Shown: positions 7,619 through 14,486 of the stretch, in pieces
How the letters are laid out: every line of letters begins with the position of its first letter
Numbering within the stretch: the first letter of the stretch is position 1
From: Lysobacteraceae bacterium
GTDB lineage: Bacteria; Pseudomonadota; Gammaproteobacteria; Xanthomonadales; Xanthomonadaceae
DNA length: 21,473 bases
NCBI GenBank assembly: GCA_028293685.1
Contig: JAQGOI010000266.1
Coordinates: 1-21,473 of the forward strand
Direction of reading: 5' to 3'
Program-made: the position numbers and the translations under genes
Notes under the pieces: generated by a model
Databases searched by the model: none
What the model saw: the letters and a program-made list of their open reading frames with translations, nothing else
What the model was told of the DNA's origin: nothing

Positions 7619-9145
7619 ATGCGCTCACCGGTTTCAATCCGCCAGGAAGACCTGATCCAGTCCATCGCCGACGCGCTGCAGTACATCAGCTACTACCATC
7701 CCGTGGACTACATCCGCAGCCTCTCGGCGGCGTACGAGCGCGAGCAGTCGCCGGCGGCGCGCGATGCCATCGCACAGATACTGATCAACTCGCGGATGTG
7801 CGCCGAAGGCCATCGGCCGATCTGCCAGGACACCGGCATCGTCACCATCTTCCTGACCATCGGCATGGACGTACGCTGGGACGACGCGACCATGGGTGTG
7901 GAAGACATGGCCAACGAAGGCGTGCGACGCGCCTACAGCCATCCCGACAACAAACTGCGCGCGAGCGTCCTCGCCGATCCTGCCGGCAGGCGCGTCAATA
8001 CGCAGGACAACACGCCGGGCGTGGTCAACGTCAAGGTCGTCCCTGGCAATACCGTCGACGTCATCGTCGCTGCAAAGGGCGGTGGCTCGGAGGCCAAATC
8101 CAAGTTCGCGATGCTCAATCCATCCGATTCGATCGTCGACTGGGTCCTGAAGACAGTGCCGACGATGGGAGCCGGTTGGTGCCCGCCCGGCATGCTCGGC
8201 ATCGGCATCGGCGGTACCGCTGAAAAGGCCATGTTGCTGGCCAAGGAAGCGCTGATGGAGCCGATCGACATCACCGATCTGCAATCGCGCGGACCATCCA
8301 GTCGCGCCGAGGAGCTGCGGCTGGAGCTGTTCGACAAGGTCAATTCGCTGGGCATCGGCGCACAAGGCCTTGGCGGGTTGACCACGGTGCTCGACGTCAA
8401 GGTCAAGGATTTCCCCACGCACGCGGCGAACCTGCCCGTTGCAATGATTCCGAACTGCGCCGCCACGCGACATGCGCACTTCACGCTGGACGGCAGTGGC
8501 CCGGTGATGCTCGATCCACCGTCCCTGGCCGACTGGCCGCAACTGACGTACGACGCCTCGAAGGGACGTCGTGTCGACCTCGATAGGCTCACGCGCGATG
8601 ACGTCGCCAGCTGGAAGCCTGGTGAAGTGTTGCTGCTCAACGGCAAGCTGCTGACCGGTCGCGACGCCGCGCACAAGCGCATCGTGCAGATGCTCGACGG
8701 CGGGGAATCGTTGCCGGTCGACCTGCGTGGACGTTTCATTTATTACGTCGGCCCCGTGGATCCGGTGCGCGATGAAGTCGTGGGTCCTGCCGGACCGACC
8801 ACGGCCACGCGCATGGACAGGTTCACGGAACAGGTGCTCGCCCAAACCGGGTTGCTGGGCATGGTCGGCAAGGCCGAGCGCGGTCCGGTGGCCATCGACG
8901 CCATCCGCAGGCACAGGTCCGCCTACCTGATGGCTGTCGGCGGCGCTGCCTACCTCGTTTCCAAGGCGATCAAGGCGGCACGCGTCGTCGCTTTCGCCGA
9001 CCTCGGCATGGAGGCCATCTATGAATTCACCGTGCAGGACATGCCGGTGACCGTCGCTGTCGATTCAACCGGCGAGTCCGTGCACGACACCGGTCCGCGG
9101 GAATGGCGCGCACGCATCGGCAGGATTCCGGTCGTCGTCGAATAA
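7619..9145 (+). CDS. fumA: Fumarate hydratase, class I
   Basis: A 508-residue single-chain class I (iron-sulphur) fumarase that interconverts fumarate and malate in the TCA cycle in the cytoplasm. The N-terminal hydratase domain (about 10-285) carries three cysteines in the expected places for the [4Fe-4S] cluster: C69 in ICQDTG, C188 in GAGWCPPGMLGIGIGG and C280 in IPNCAATRHAHF. The C-terminal TtdB/fumarase-beta domain (about 300-500) includes GEVLLLNGKLLTGRDAAHKR and GPTTATRMDRF. The length is usual for the family. The ATG at 7619 is preceded by GGTAGGG. Tartrate dehydratase is the main alternative, but the two-domain fusion and length favour fumarase. The gene stands alone on the plus strand; its stop is one base from the stop of the convergent MscS gene. 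Confidence 0.95.
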   Translation: MRSPVSIRQEDLIQSIADALQYISYYHPVDYIRSLSAAYEREQSPAARDAIAQILINSRMCAEGHRPICQDTGIVTIFLTIGMDVRWDDATMGVEDMANEGVRRAYSHPDNKLRASVLADPAGRRVNTQDNTPGVVNVKVVPGNTVDVIVAAKGGGSEAKSKFAMLNPSDSIVDWVLKTVPTMGAGWCPPGMLGIGIGGTAEKAMLLAKEALMEPIDITDLQSRGPSSRAEELRLELFDKVNSLGIGAQGLGGLTTVLDVKVKDFPTHAANLPVAMIPNCAATRHAHFTLDGSGPVMLDPPSLADWPQLTYDASKGRRVDLDRLTRDDVASWKPGEVLLLNGKLLTGRDAAHKRIVQMLDGGESLPVDLRGRFIYYVGPVDPVRDEVVGPAGPTTATRMDRFTEQVLAQTGLLGMVGKAERGPVAIDAIRRHRSAYLMAVGGAAYLVSKAIKAARVVAFADLGMEAIYEFTVQDMPVTVAVDSTGESVHDTGPREWRARIGRIPVVVE

Positions 9146-9146
9146 C

Positions 9147-10538
9147 TCAGGTCCGGGCCGCAACGTCGCCATCGGCCGGCTGCACCTGTTTATCGAGCAG
9201 GTTGCTGGCATCGGTGGCGCGCTGCGCGTCGGCAAGCTGGGGCTCGATATCGCGATTGACGGACGTATCGCCGCGATCGTCGGGTTCCGGGTGCGCTGCG
9301 CCCACGCCCGGCGTGCCGCGCCCCGGCTCTGCGGAAGCGGCAATGACATATTGGATCGAACGCGGACCGGCAACACCGGAGCGTTCGAACACGGCTTTCA
9401 CCGCGCGCAACGCTTCGCTGCGCACCTTGTTGATGTCGCTGGCGCGCTGGTCGACCCATCCGTAGAAGTTCAGCCTGATGCCCTCACTGGACACGCTTTC
9501 GACGACCCATGATGGTGCCGGCTCGCCCAGGACGCCTTCAACACCCGCAATTTCCGCAGTGGCGAGCTGCTGTGCATTACGGATGGATTCGGTAGTGTCG
9601 ATCAGCATGCCGAAGGTGAACCGACGCTTCGGGTTGACGCTGTAATTGAGCACGACCGACTTGAACACCAGGGCGTTGGGCAACGACAGGTGATTGCCAT
9701 CGAGCGTCATCAACAACGTCGCCCTGGACGTCAGCGCCACGACCTTGCCTTCGTACCGGTCGATGACCAGCTGATCGCCGGGGGCGAATGGCCGTCGCAG
9801 GCTCAGCAGGACACCGGCGATGTAATTCTCGGCGACATCGCGGAATGCAAAACCGAATGCCAGCCCGATCACACCCGCCGACCCAAGCACGGCGCCCACC
9901 AGTGCCGTGGCGCCCACCAGGTTCAGCGCAAGCAGGATGCCCAGCAGCACCACGCCCGCCTGCAGGCCGCGGCGCACGAGGCCTTCCATGTAAGGGTTGT
10001 GGCTGTGCATGCGCAGCCAGAGAGCGGGTCGATGCGCAATCACCCGTCCAACCCACCACGCCAGCAGCACGATCAGGATGGCTACCGCCAGCAACGGTGC
10101 CGCCGCCACCACGCGAATCAACTTGCCCTTGCCCTGGTCGGTGGCCGCGCGAAAACGCGTGCCCAGGCTCGAGTCCAGCCGGACGGTATTGATGACGTCG
10201 CTGACGCCACGCGCCTGCCTGGCCAGAATTTCAGCGCGTGCGCGATCGGCTTCCTCCGGCACGGTGCCATCGAGTGTCACCAGTCCGGCGTTGACGTCGA
10301 CCGTGACGTCGCGCAACGACGGCTGCCGCACTAGCATGGCCGCGACCGAGGAAGCTGTCCTGCGATCCCGCACCAGTTCCGCATGAGCCTGGGCAGCGAC
10401 CTGGTCCGGATTGGCGGTGCTCGAAGTGCCCGGTGAAACGCCCTGGGCGCATGCGGAAATGACAGGTGTGGCGACGAGCAGCCCGAACACCAGCAGCACG
10501 CACGACTGGCGTAGCGGAAAACCGAGGCGGCGCGTCAT
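9147..10538 (-). CDS. BON-domain MscS-type mechanosensitive channel
   Basis: A 463-residue protein. The start is fixed by AAGGA (10546-10550) 7 bases before the ATG at 10538; the frame stays open further upstream, but that part does not look coded. Order: signal peptide (1-29) ending in ISAC, a possible lipobox (C30); a BON domain (about 60-122, with DVNAGLVTLDGTVPEEADRA); a first membrane helix (about 141-165); then helices at 192-210 and 211-232 running into the MscS core GLAFGFAFRDVAENYIAGVL (225-244) and LRRPFAPGDQL (247-257); the beta domain and an alpha/beta C-terminal domain to about 425; and a polar tail. MscS channels open under membrane tension and release solutes on osmotic downshock. 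The BON domain would lie in the periplasm and might contact lipid (inference). Last gene of a DUF456-PLD-MscS cluster, 58 bases after the PLD gene. Confidence 0.88.
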   Translation of the reverse strand: MTRRLGFPLRQSCVLLVFGLLVATPVISACAQGVSPGTSSTANPDQVAAQAHAELVRDRRTASSVAAMLVRQPSLRDVTVDVNAGLVTLDGTVPEEADRARAEILARQARGVSDVINTVRLDSSLGTRFRAATDQGKGKLIRVVAAAPLLAVAILIVLLAWWVGRVIAHRPALWLRMHSHNPYMEGLVRRGLQAGVVLLGILLALNLVGATALVGAVLGSAGVIGLAFGFAFRDVAENYIAGVLLSLRRPFAPGDQLVIDRYEGKVVALTSRATLLMTLDGNHLSLPNALVFKSVVLNYSVNPKRRFTFGMLIDTTESIRNAQQLATAEIAGVEGVLGEPAPSWVVESVSSEGIRLNFYGWVDQRASDINKVRSEALRAVKAVFERSGVAGPRSIQYVIAASAEPGRGTPGVGAAHPEPDDRGDTSVNRDIEPQLADAQRATDASNLLDKQVQPADGDVAART

Positions 10539-10596
10539 CGGCCGATCCTTCGTGCACCGTCGCTTGATGACGCAAGCCAACCCGCGAAATATGAGC

Positions 10597-11889
10597 TCAA
10601 AGCTGCGATCGCAGTGGCAGCAGGAAACGCTCCGCGAACTTCTCCTTCCAGGGTCGCTGCTTCCACGTCTTGTAGGTATATTCCTTGCCGAGTTTGAGGT
10701 CGTCCTCGAACACACCTGTCATCTTCTCGGCAAATCCGGCGTCGTACACATTGAGGCTGGCTTCGTCGTTGAGCTGGAACGAACGCTGGTCGAAGTTGGT
10801 CGAGCCGACCGATACCATCTGCCGATCGGCGATCAGCATCTTGTTGTGGAACATGGTCGGCTCGTATTCGTACATCTTGACGCCAGCCAGCAACAACGGT
10901 CCCCAGCTTGCCTTGGAGGCTACCCGGGCCGCGTCCGAGTCGGTGTTCTTGCCCGGCATCAGGATGCGGATTGCGACGCCGCGATGGCGCGCGGCAACCA
11001 GCGCATTCGAAATGAGTTCGTCGGGGATGAAGTAGGCGGCCGACAGGTCGATCGAGTGCTCGGCGGCAGCGATCACCATCAGGTACATGAGGTGCATGCT
11101 TTCGCCGCCGCCCACGGGCGAGCTGATGAACATGTGCGCGTCCATGTTCCCGACAGGCGTCAATGGCGGAAAGAAGTCGGTGCCATTGGCAATCTGTCCG
11201 GTGGTCTTGATCCAGTTGTCGTTGAAGGCCGACTGGACCTGGGCCACCACCGGTCCTTCGATCCGGAAGTGCATGTCGCGCCAATGGTCGGGGTCCTGCG
11301 CGTGTCCCTGCCACGGGTCGCCAATGCCGACGCCACCGGTGAACCCGATCGTTCCGTCGACGACAAGAAGCTTCCGGTGGGTGCGGTTGTTGATGCGGCT
11401 CAGCGTGTACCAGTGCAGCGGGCGATAGCGTTCGACTTTGACGCCAGCGTCCTGCATCTGCTTGAGCAGGTCGCCATCCATGCTGGAGCTGCCAGCCCAG
11501 TCGATGGTGACGTCGACCTTGACGCCTGCCTTCGCACGCTCGATGAAGGCCGCCGCGAATTTCTTTCCGATTTCTCCCGACCAGTAGATGTACGTCTCGA
11601 AGGTCACCGACTTGTGCGCGGAGTGAATCGCCTCGAGCATGGCTGGAAAGATTTCATCGCCGTTTTCGAGATCGGTCACGCGGTTTCCCGGAACGATGGC
11701 CGGACCCAGCAGAACTCCCATTTCGCGCCTGAACTGTGGATCGGCGATGCCGTAGCGATGTTCGATCTTGCGCTCGAGTTTCTTCTCGGGCGTGGCGAAA
11801 TTCATCGCCAGGACGACGGCCAGGATCGTCGCGAGTACGGTGAACACGATGGTCCAGATCATGCGTCTGCGGCTCCAGTTGAGGGGCAC
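10597..11889 (-). CDS. Phospholipase D / cardiolipin synthase-like protein
   Basis: A 430-residue protein with two HKD motifs: H171-R-K173...D178 (HRKLLVVDGTIGFTGG) and H348-N-K350...D355 (HNKMLIADRQMVSVGSTNFD). Both are followed by the G-G or GSxN elements of the PLD superfamily. One N-terminal membrane helix (about 11-30) anchors it, in contrast to the two helices of E. coli ClsA. The likely role is cardiolipin or other phospholipid synthesis or turnover at the inner membrane; the exact substrate is not readable. I chose the GTG at 11889 because GGAG (11896-11899) is 6 bases upstream; a TTG at 11895 and an ATG at 11862 are alternatives. It sits 43 bases after the DUF456 gene and 58 before the MscS gene, so these three are probably co-transcribed. 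Confidence 0.9.
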   Translation of the reverse strand: MPLNWSRRRMIWTIVFTVLATILAVVLAMNFATPEKKLERKIEHRYGIADPQFRREMGVLLGPAIVPGNRVTDLENGDEIFPAMLEAIHSAHKSVTFETYIYWSGEIGKKFAAAFIERAKAGVKVDVTIDWAGSSSMDGDLLKQMQDAGVKVERYRPLHWYTLSRINNRTHRKLLVVDGTIGFTGGVGIGDPWQGHAQDPDHWRDMHFRIEGPVVAQVQSAFNDNWIKTTGQIANGTDFFPPLTPVGNMDAHMFISSPVGGGESMHLMYLMVIAAAEHSIDLSAAYFIPDELISNALVAARHRGVAIRILMPGKNTDSDAARVASKASWGPLLLAGVKMYEYEPTMFHNKMLIADRQMVSVGSTNFDQRSFQLNDEASLNVYDAGFAEKMTGVFEDDLKLGKEYTYKTWKQRPWKEKFAERFLLPLRSQL

Positions 11890-11932
11890 GGGCAACTCCG
11901 GGTGATATGTGTGGAGGAAGGCGAGTGAACGA

Positions 11933-12433
11933 TCAGTGGAACCAGGCCCATGCGAACAAACCGACCATCGCGAGGGCCAGCATCAACTTCAGGGCTATCC
12001 CCAGCGCAAGACCAAGCCAGGTCGCAAAGCCGACGCGCGTGGCCTGGCCCATTCCGGCTGCGTCCAGTCGGCGACCATGCATCAGTTCGCCGCCCAAAGC
12101 GCCTACAAAAGGTCCCACGAACAGGCCGACGGGTCCGAAAAACGCGCCAGCCAATGTCCCGATCATCGCCCCCACGATCGCAAGGCGACTGGCTCCGGCA
12201 CGGCGAGCGCCCAGCGTAGCGGCGAGAAAATCGACTGCCATCGACAACAGTGTCAGCAATCCAAGTGCCACCAGCGTGCCTGCACCCACCTTTTCGAAGC
12301 CGCCAGCCCATGCGGCGAGGAGCATGCCCGCGAAGACCAGGGGAAGCCCCGGCAGCGCCGGCAGGACGATGCCGACAATGCCCGCCAGCATCAGCAGTCC
12401 GGCCAGGATGTAGTACAGGCTGGTCACGGGCAT
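11933..12433 (-). CDS. DUF456 family membrane protein
   Basis: A 166-residue, very hydrophobic protein with about four or five membrane segments and Gly-rich turns: LAGIVGIVLPALPGLPLVFA (16-35), VALGLLTLLSMAVDFLAATL (55-74), GAMIGTLAGAFFGPVGLFVG (88-107) and a final helix ending WAWFH. The PALPGLPLVF and GAFFGPVGLFVGPFVGA patterns are typical of DUF456, whose function is not established. The start is ATG at 12433, with GGAG 6 bases upstream. It heads the minus-strand cluster with the PLD enzyme and the MscS channel, so a role in membrane homeostasis is a context inference only. The 79-base gap upstream ends at the terminator of the preceding lipoprotein gene; no clear promoter is seen in it. 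Confidence 0.85.
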   Translation of the reverse strand: MPVTSLYYILAGLLMLAGIVGIVLPALPGLPLVFAGMLLAAWAGGFEKVGAGTLVALGLLTLLSMAVDFLAATLGARRAGASRLAIVGAMIGTLAGAFFGPVGLFVGPFVGALGGELMHGRRLDAAGMGQATRVGFATWLGLALGIALKLMLALAMVGLFAWAWFH

Positions 12434-12512
12434 GGTGACTCCAGATGGTTTGTCCAGTGCTGCATTCTTGCATCCCCCTGGGCCCGTGCTTGCGCTATCC
12501 GGGATTGCTCAA

Positions 12513-12540
12513 CAAAAGGCCCGCGTCCGCGGGCCCTTTG
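12513..12540 (-). terminator. Rho-independent terminator of the glycine-zipper lipoprotein gene
   Basis: An inverted repeat GGCCCGCG / CGCGGGCC at 12518-12525 and 12528-12535 (practically a 7-pair stem with a 4-base loop). On the minus strand the stem is followed by TTTTGTTG. It starts 26 bases beyond the stop of the lipoprotein gene. The A-run/CTTT on the other side could give weak termination on the plus strand as well. Confidence 0.8.
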
Positions 12541-12561
12541 TCGACAGCGTGTAACCAGGTC

Positions 12562-13044
12562 TCAGCGCAGGTACGCGCGACCGTTCGTGACGCGCACGTA
12601 GGATCCTTCGCGGATGCCCGCCAGATCGCTCTGGGTGACGACCGTGGTGCGACCATCATTCATCTGCACATAGATGTTGTAGGCGCCCTGGGCCTGCGCG
12701 TGGTTCTGGATGGCGTTGCCGGCAACAGCGCCGGCGACGGCGCCTGCAACCGTGGCGGTGTTCTTGCGCCCCGTGCTGGAATTCTTCGCAAGCTCATGAC
12801 CGGCTGCAGCACCGACCAGGCCGCCGAGGACCGCGCCCGTTGCGTTAGGAACGTTGCTCGACGTGGTCGAAGCCACTTCGATCCGGGTCACGGTGCCGCA
12901 GTCATAGCAGGACGTGCTGCTGGGGGCCGTGCCGTACGACGGCGAGCCATAACCCGGCGTGTTGTAGCCAGGGCTGGTGGTGGCGCAACCGGCAACTGCC
13001 AGCGAGGCAAGCAACGCGGTGGCGCCGATCAGACGAATATTCAT
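12562..13044 (-). CDS. Glycine-zipper lipoprotein
   Basis: A 160-residue lipoprotein. The ATG at 13044 has AGGAGA about 6 bases upstream and begins a signal peptide with lipobox VAGC (C20); Ala at +2 suggests outer-membrane sorting. A Tyr/Gly/Ser/Pro-rich linker (21-45) with a CYDCG pair (C46, C49) precedes a glycine-zipper 2TM domain (about 70-112: GAVLGGLVGAAAGHEL, then TVAGAVAGAVAGNAI). The last 40 residues (YNIYVQMNDGRTTVVTQ...) form a small beta-rich tail seen in SlyB/Pcp-type relatives. Such proteins are commonly envelope-integrity or stress-induced lipoproteins; the specific role here is unknown. It is followed by its own terminator and preceded by a 164-base gap with an inverted repeat in the leader, so it is probably a single-gene transcript. 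Confidence 0.88.
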   Translation of the reverse strand: MNIRLIGATALLASLAVAGCATTSPGYNTPGYGSPSYGTAPSSTSCYDCGTVTRIEVASTTSSNVPNATGAVLGGLVGAAAGHELAKNSSTGRKNTATVAGAVAGAVAGNAIQNHAQAQGAYNIYVQMNDGRTTVVTQSDLAGIREGSYVRVTNGRAYLR

Positions 13045-13208
13045 GCAAGTCTCCTGGTGAACCATGGGAGGCGCGGAACAGGTGGTTCCGAAGCCTTGGG
13101 ACACCTTAGGAGGCGGATTGTGAATGGCCGGTCAAACGGAGGTCCATGCAGACCGACCGTCAGCGCATGTTCACTTCACGGGCAACGACTGGCACTTCAC
13201 TGTCAACA
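13045..13208. other. Leader/control region of the glycine-zipper lipoprotein gene
   Basis: A 164-base gap. It contains an inverted repeat CGGAAC-N5-GTTCCG (13074-13079 and 13085-13090) about 30 bases before the ATG, and an 8-base direct repeat CACTTCAC at 13172-13179 and 13193-13200 (21-base period). TTGACC and TTGACA (13201-13206) occur on the minus strand but without good -10 boxes at 16-18 bases, so no promoter is assigned. Confidence 0.35.
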
Positions 13209-13625
13209 CTAATTGCGGAAGTCCTGATGGCAGGATTTGCAGTCTTCGCCAATGCTGGCAAGGACGGTGCCCACGCCGGCGCAATTGAGAGGAGGACTCG
13301 ACAACGCGGCATCCAGAGTTGCCCGCAGGTCGCTGGCGTGTTTGCTGAAGCGTGCGTCGTCGCGAAGGCTTCCGAAGGCCGGCTGGATGTCATTGGCCAT
13401 CGTTCGTAGACCCTGGAGATGGGGCAGGGTGTCCGTCGCGGCGCAGCGACTCTGATCGATGTTGGCCTTGAGTTGGCCCATGTGCCACTGCTGTACCTGC
13501 ATGACACTGGTCGGGAAATGATCCTGGCGTGCATCGATGGCGCGCATCGCCATGACCGTCCCCACGATGCCGACGACCAGGCCGATCAGGAACAGGAACA
13601 GATACCGCTGTGCATTGCTCGCCAT
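13209..13625 (-). CDS. Membrane-anchored cytochrome c'-like protein
   Basis: A 138-residue protein starting at the ATG at 13625 (GGAG about 9 bases upstream). The frame runs open for another 930 bases upstream but only as antisense to tcdA. An N-terminal hydrophobic helix (about 8-27, LFLFLIGLVVGIVGTVMAMR) can serve as an uncleaved anchor or signal sequence. The rest is helical and ends in EDCKSCHQDFRN, with the CxxCH haem-binding motif at C129-C132-H133, five residues from the C-terminus. A C-terminal CKSCHxxFR in a helical bundle of this size is the layout of cytochrome c'/c556. A covalent c-type haem in the periplasm is therefore expected; the electron-transfer or NO-binding role is not shown. 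Extra cysteines are at 61 and 115. Divergent from tcdA. Confidence 0.78.
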   Translation of the reverse strand: MASNAQRYLFLFLIGLVVGIVGTVMAMRAIDARQDHFPTSVMQVQQWHMGQLKANIDQSRCAATDTLPHLQGLRTMANDIQPAFGSLRDDARFSKHASDLRATLDAALSSPPLNCAGVGTVLASIGEDCKSCHQDFRN

Positions 13626-13689
13626 CGCGCCACGCTCCGTGCGGAATTGCGGCCGACCATACCATGCATGCGCGCGCCGTTGCCGCCGG

Positions 13690-13695
13690 TAGACT
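13690..13695 (+). promoter_or_regulatory. Candidate -10 box of tcdA (possible leaderless start)
   Basis: TAGACT ends 5 bases before the tcdA ATG and no Shine-Dalgarno is present, so transcription could begin at or next to the ATG. No matching -35 is seen in the 75-base divergent gap. Confidence 0.3.
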
Positions 13696-13700
13696 GACGT

Positions 13701-14486
13701 ATGGATCGCATCTGGACGGACCGGTTTTCCGGCATTGACCGGCTCTACGGCAGCGGCGCGCTGGATCGTTTCAGCCGCAGCCGCATCGCCGTGGTTGGGC
13801 TCGGCGGAGTGGGCTCGTGGGCGGTCGAGGCAATGGCGCGCACCGGCATCGGCCATATCACCCTGATCGATGCCGACGATCTGTGCCTGTCCAATACCAA
13901 TCGGCAGCTGCCAGCCGTCGCATCCCAGTACGGGCGAGGCAAGGCCGAGGCCATGGCGGAACGCTGCCGTGCGATCAATCCGGCAATCGACGCCCAGCCG
14001 ATCGCATCGTTCCTGATCCAGTCGAATCTCGAAGCGTTGCTCGACCGGCAATTCGATGTCGTACTCGATGCCTGCGACAGCTTTCGCACGAAGGTCGAGG
14101 CGATTGCGTGGTGTCGACGTCGCAAGCAGGCGATCATCACGGTCGGCTCCGCAGGCGGCCGTACCGATCCCACGCAGGTGCGCGTGCGTGACCTGTCGCG
14201 CACCGAGCACGACGCCATGCTGTCGTTGATCCGCAAAAAGCTGCGCAGCGAGTTCAATTTTCCGAAAAATGCCGAGCGTTACTTTGGCGTGCCTGCCGTG
14301 TACTCGCTGGAAAATGTCAATTATCCGCAGGCCGATGGCAGCGTCTGCGGCATCCGACCAAAGGTCGGTGCCGATGCGGCCCTCAAGCTGGATTGCGGCG
14401 CCGGACTCGGCGCGGCGACACATGTGACGGGTGCATTTGCCTTCGCGGCGGTGGCCAGGCTGCTGGAGTCGCTGCTCAAGCGGTGA
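13701..14486 (+). CDS. tcdA: tRNA threonylcarbamoyladenosine dehydratase
   Basis: A 261-residue E1/ThiF-HesA superfamily protein that in E. coli (TcdA/CsdL/YgdL) uses ATP to cyclise t6A37 to ct6A in ANN-decoding tRNAs. Visible motifs: the nucleotide-binding GLGGVGSW (33-40), the Asp-containing LIDADDLCLSNTNRQLPA (55-72), DACDSFRTK (123-131), the family-typical SAGGRTDPTQVRVRDLSRTE (150-169) and the C-terminal GAGLGAATHVTGAFAFAAVA (233-252). Length and motif spacing fit TcdA rather than MoeB or ThiF, which carry zinc-binding CxxC pairs absent here. The ATG at 13701 is supported by alignment of WTDRFSGIDRLYG near the N-terminus. Its last 11 bases overlap the end of convergent tatD. Confidence 0.93.
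   Translation: MDRIWTDRFSGIDRLYGSGALDRFSRSRIAVVGLGGVGSWAVEAMARTGIGHITLIDADDLCLSNTNRQLPAVASQYGRGKAEAMAERCRAINPAIDAQPIASFLIQSNLEALLDRQFDVVLDACDSFRTKVEAIAWCRRRKQAIITVGSAGGRTDPTQVRVRDLSRTEHDAMLSLIRKKLRSEFNFPKNAERYFGVPAVYSLENVNYPQADGSVCGIRPKVGADAALKLDCGAGLGAATHVTGAFAFAAVARLLESLLKR

Noticed and set aside
10539..10715. Longer N-terminus (59 residues) for the BON-MscS protein
   Set aside because: It would overlap the PLD gene, is Cys/Arg/Ser-rich and non-conserved in style, and a good AAGGA site precedes the ATG at 10538.
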